From Martinezella hainanensis (GTDB lineage: Bacteria > Pseudomonadota > Alphaproteobacteria > Rhizobiales > Rhizobiaceae), in contig NZ_FMAC01000016.1 in NCBI RefSeq assembly GCF_900094555.1, positions 53,379 through 117,378 of the forward strand: a DNA stretch of 64,000 nucleotides. Direction: 5' to 3'. Each line of letters starts with the position of its first letter. The stretch's first letter is position 1. Below, one piece after another: positions 61,370 through 64,000 of this stretch. A program made the translations under genes and the position numbers. A model generated the notes under the pieces. It was not told the DNA's origin, did no database searches, and saw nothing but the letters and a program-made list of their open reading frames with translations.

Positions 61370-62449
61370 ATGACCGCATCGACGACGAAAGCTCTGCGAC
61401 GCCTGCTGGCCGCCACGGTCATGCTCACTCTCACGGCGCAGGTGGAGGGCTCCTTCGCGGCGCAGCAACTATGCTATCGCGGCGTCAATCTGTCGGGCGC
61501 AGAATATGGCGAGCGCGGCGGGGTCGTGAATGTCAACTACACATATCCGTCCGAGCAGACCGTGCGCTATTTTGCGGAAAAGGGCATGAATACGATCCGC
61601 CTGCCCTTCCGCTGGGAGCGGCTGCAACCGGTGCTCGGGGCGCCCCTCGATGGCGACGAACTGCAGCGGTTGAAGGATGCCGTCGATCTCATCCAGAAAC
61701 ACGGCATGTCAGTCGTTCTCGATCCGCATAATTACGCCTATTACGACAAGACCCAGCTCAAGCAGCCTCCTGCGACCGATCTCGCTTTCGGCGATTTCTG
61801 GGCGCGGCTTGCCGTCGAGTTCGCCAACCGGAAGGGCGTGGCCTTCGGTCTGATGAACGAGCCGCACGATATCAAGGCCCCCGATTGGCTCGAACTTGCC
61901 AATACCGCCATCCGCAGCATCCGCACGGTCGGCGCACGCAACCTCATTCTCGTGCCTGGCACGAACTGGACGGGCGCGCATAGCTGGTCCGCCGATGTTC
62001 TCGGCGGCGGCGCCAATGGCACCGTGATGCTCGGTGTCCAGGATCCGATCGATTTCTACGCCTTCGAATTCCACCAATATCTGGATTCGGACAGCTCGGG
62101 CACGCACCCTGTCTGCGACGGCACCGACAACGCCATGAAGGGCATGACCGACGTTACCGACTGGCTGCGCAAGAATGGGAAACGCGGATTTCTGGGTGAG
62201 TTCGGCGTCGCCGCCAATGACGGTTGCCTCGACGGCCTCAAGCGGGTCCTCGACATCATGAACGCCAACGGCGACGTCTGGCTCGGCTGGACCTATTGGG
62301 CCGCCGGTGACTGGTGGCCGCCGGATGAGCCGCTCAACGTCCAGCCGCACAATGGCCGCGACAAACCGCAGATGAAGGTTCTGGTGGAGGGACTGGGCAA
62401 GAAGACGTCACTCCCGCCATCCTGCGCGCTCGTCAAATCAGCGAAATAA
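61370..62449 (+). CDS. Secreted GH5 family endoglucanase-like glycosidase, 359 aa
   Basis: A signal peptide (about 1-31, ending GSFAA) is followed by a GH5 TIM barrel: GVNLSGAEYG, MNTIRLPFRWERLQ, DPHNYAYYD, the acid/base E164 in LMNEPHD and the nucleophile E277 in FLGEFGVA. It hydrolyses beta-1,4-glucan-type bonds. Beside Wzz-like and Wzy-like genes it may trim or release the cell's own polysaccharide rather than digest plant cellulose; that is inference. The ATG at 61370 is chosen because the signal peptide starts there. Confidence 0.93.
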   Translation: MTASTTKALRRLLAATVMLTLTAQVEGSFAAQQLCYRGVNLSGAEYGERGGVVNVNYTYPSEQTVRYFAEKGMNTIRLPFRWERLQPVLGAPLDGDELQRLKDAVDLIQKHGMSVVLDPHNYAYYDKTQLKQPPATDLAFGDFWARLAVEFANRKGVAFGLMNEPHDIKAPDWLELANTAIRSIRTVGARNLILVPGTNWTGAHSWSADVLGGGANGTVMLGVQDPIDFYAFEFHQYLDSDSSGTHPVCDGTDNAMKGMTDVTDWLRKNGKRGFLGEFGVAANDGCLDGLKRVLDIMNANGDVWLGWTYWAAGDWWPPDEPLNVQPHNGRDKPQMKVLVEGLGKKTSLPPSCALVKSAK

Positions 62450-62538
62450 GCGACGGCAAGCTGCCGACTCTTTGTCGCGAATCATCCGGCTGATATGGTG
62501 CCCGCAGCCGGAAAAGACGCCACGACCTCGGATATCCA

Positions 62539-63774
62539 ATGCAAAGTTCAGGCGAGAAGCAGCCGATCAACTTCGTCATCCTTACGATCTCGCTGCTGGC
62601 GGTCTGCTATAACTGCATTCTGGCTTTCATCAATCACAACATCACGCCGCTGACGCCAAGCTCGGTCGTGCTGTCCGAAGTGCTGCTGCAGGTCGCCGCC
62701 TTCACCTATCTGCTGACGAAAGGCATATATGAGGAGGACATAGTGCCGCTCCTCTATTTGCTGCTGACAATCGCGCTGACGATCTTCGTCATGGCCATCA
62801 ACAAGCAGGCCTATATCGACCATCTCCGCAACGTGATGATCATCTTCGCCTTTTCGATCATGGGGCGGCTGGCCAACGAGCGCACCGTCAAGCTCGCCTT
62901 CAAGATTTCGTGCTTCATCGTGCTTGTCGTGCTCATCCTGGAAATCGTGTCAGTCAAGGAGTATGTCGCGCTGTTTCATCCGGCCGAATATTTCCAGAAC
63001 ACGCGCGGCGTGCCGCCGGCGACCTATAGCGATCTCGGCCTGTTTCGCGGCGCGCTCGGCTTCGAAGGCCGGTTCTCCTTCGGCCTGATCGACCACCGGT
63101 CGTCCTCCATTTTCCTGGAGCAGGTCTCGCTTGCCAATTTCTGCGGCGTCATGGTGCTGTATCTGATCAGTTTTTCCAATCGGCTGCGGTTATTGGACCG
63201 GCTTCTGTTCCTGGCGACCGTCACGCTGATCCTGCTGACCAACGACACACGTACTATGCTGATCTTCAGCCTCATCTGCATCGCCGGCTATTTCATCTAT
63301 CCCTGGCTTCCGAAAGGCCTCGACCTGCTCACGATGCCCGGGATCATCATTGTCGGTTTCGTCATTCATGCGCTCAAGCCGACCGTCACGGGCGATAATT
63401 TCGTCGGGCGCATCAATGGCACCGTGAAGGCCTTTCTCGGCATGGATCTACAGAGCACCATTGGCCTGCAGCTCGATCAGGTCGGCATCTTTTTCGACAG
63501 CGGATACGTCTACATCATCTATGGCGCCACCATCTTCGGCCTGATCCTGTTCTGGCTCTACGCCTCGCTCTATCCGGGCGGCGAAACGGTCAATCAGCGA
63601 CGCCTCGGCCATGCGCTTTCCCTCTTCCTGTTCCTGAATCTGATGATCGGCTCGACGGCAATCTTCTCCATGAAGACGGCCGGGCTCGTCTGGCTTCTCG
63701 TGGGATTCCTGAAATTCAACGAGGGAAGCCTGGCAAAGCGACCGCAAAAGCTTTCGCTGGCAACCAGTGGCTGA
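62539..63774 (+). CDS. Putative O-antigen/exopolysaccharide polymerase (Wzy-like), 411 aa
   Basis: Polytopic inner-membrane protein with about 10-12 helices. A large loop (about residues 150-195: PAEYFQNTRGVPPATYSD, FRGALGFEGRFSFG) and an Arg/Asp-containing LLTNDTRTMLIFS segment match the general plan of Wzy polymerases and O-antigen ligases. Sequence identity in this class is low, so the call rests on topology and on its place next to the GH5, Wzz-like and dehydratase genes. Confidence 0.75.
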   Translation: MQSSGEKQPINFVILTISLLAVCYNCILAFINHNITPLTPSSVVLSEVLLQVAAFTYLLTKGIYEEDIVPLLYLLLTIALTIFVMAINKQAYIDHLRNVMIIFAFSIMGRLANERTVKLAFKISCFIVLVVLILEIVSVKEYVALFHPAEYFQNTRGVPPATYSDLGLFRGALGFEGRFSFGLIDHRSSSIFLEQVSLANFCGVMVLYLISFSNRLRLLDRLLFLATVTLILLTNDTRTMLIFSLICIAGYFIYPWLPKGLDLLTMPGIIIVGFVIHALKPTVTGDNFVGRINGTVKAFLGMDLQSTIGLQLDQVGIFFDSGYVYIIYGATIFGLILFWLYASLYPGGETVNQRRLGHALSLFLFLNLMIGSTAIFSMKTAGLVWLLVGFLKFNEGSLAKRPQKLSLATSG

Positions 63775-63924
63775 GGCGGGGATGCGCCGTTCGAAGGCGC
63801 AATAGGAACGTCTTTTTCCGCGCCACCCTGCCTAAATATCCATCGAAACACGGTCGGAGGACGTATTTCCCAGAACTCCGATTTCATTTAAGCAGGCGGC
63901 ATCCTCGGGACAAAGAGAAGAGAC

Positions 63925-64000
63925 ATGACGAGCTATGTACTGACAGTAGCGTGCCAATCGACGCGTGGGATTGTTGCGGCGATCTCGAACTATCTGGCCG
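63925..64000 (+). CDS. purU: Formyltetrahydrofolate deformylase, N-terminal part (runs off the window)
   Basis: 25 codons from the ATG at 63925 to the right edge: start of the ACT domain of PurU, with YVLTVACQSTRGIVAAIS. AGAGAAGAG precedes the ATG. The enzyme releases formate from 10-formyl-THF. Only the N-terminus is visible, but the match to the family start is good. Confidence 0.85.
   Translation, partial: MTSYVLTVACQSTRGIVAAISNYLA

Noticed and set aside
1..64000. CRISPR arrays, insertion sequences, prophage genes
   Set aside because: No regularly spaced short repeats, transposase or integrase motifs or phage structural genes were found in the window.

Overview
The window is a stretch of chromosome from an alphaproteobacterium of the Rhizobiaceae, most likely Rhizobium in the broad sense. 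This rests on the high and even G+C, an Irr-type iron box in front of an mbfA-like gene, DUF982 and BA14K-like proteins, dispersed rhizobial intergenic repeats, CtrA-like sites, and the style of the housekeeping genes (xseA, pheST, rpmI-rplT, infC, lepA, tRNA-Leu, purU). No phage, integrase, transposase or CRISPR array was seen, so this looks like ordinary core chromosome with accessory catabolic and surface-polysaccharide islands.

Layout. 1-4.4 kb: start of xseA, a small membrane protein, then a divergent lipid-linked sugar module (a GT-C glycosyltransferase facing a GT2 glycosyltransferase plus GtrA flippase). 4.4-11.5 kb: oxidoreductases and regulators (Gfo/Idh/MocA, isochorismatase-like hydrolase plus GlxA-type regulator, two aldo/keto reductases, one facing a LysR regulator). 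11.7-19.4 kb: a thioester-containing alpha-2-macroglobulin coupled to penicillin-binding protein 1C, the classic bacterial pair. 19.8-26.1 kb: the translation block on the minus strand, infC // rpmI-rplT // kinase-like gene-pheS-pheT. infC appears to start with ATT, and clear terminators and a strong promoter split the block. 26.4-30 kb: alpha/beta hydrolase, transglutaminase-like protease, Irr-boxed mbfA and a truncated haemoglobin.

30-42.7 kb: small regulator/effector units (TetR facing a DUF308 protein with two palindromic operators; XRE-cupin plus GNAT), an EamA exporter, an acetylpolyamine deacetylase-like protein, a HAD hydrolase, lepA followed by a truncated CcdA antitoxin without a toxin, GFA, glutamine amidotransferase, SelW-like, BA14K-like, phosphomannomutase-type enzyme, tRNA-Leu(CAG) and very small membrane proteins.

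42.8-55.4 kb: the most interesting accessory locus. It holds an RpiR/MurR-type regulator, an SDR, a cytoplasmic GH20 beta-N-acetylhexosaminidase, an NTF2-like protein, an M81 (MlrC-like) metallopeptidase, a D-threonine-aldolase-type PLP enzyme and a complete sugar ABC importer with a Gfo/Idh/MocA dehydrogenase. Together they look like uptake and intracellular breakdown of an amino-sugar-containing compound that may also carry D-amino acids or peptides. This reading is inference. 55.6-63.8 kb: surface polysaccharide genes (GT25, FlaA1/WbpM-type dehydratase, Wzz/GumC-like chain-length protein without kinase, GH5 glucanase, Wzy-like polymerase), followed by the start of purU at the right edge.
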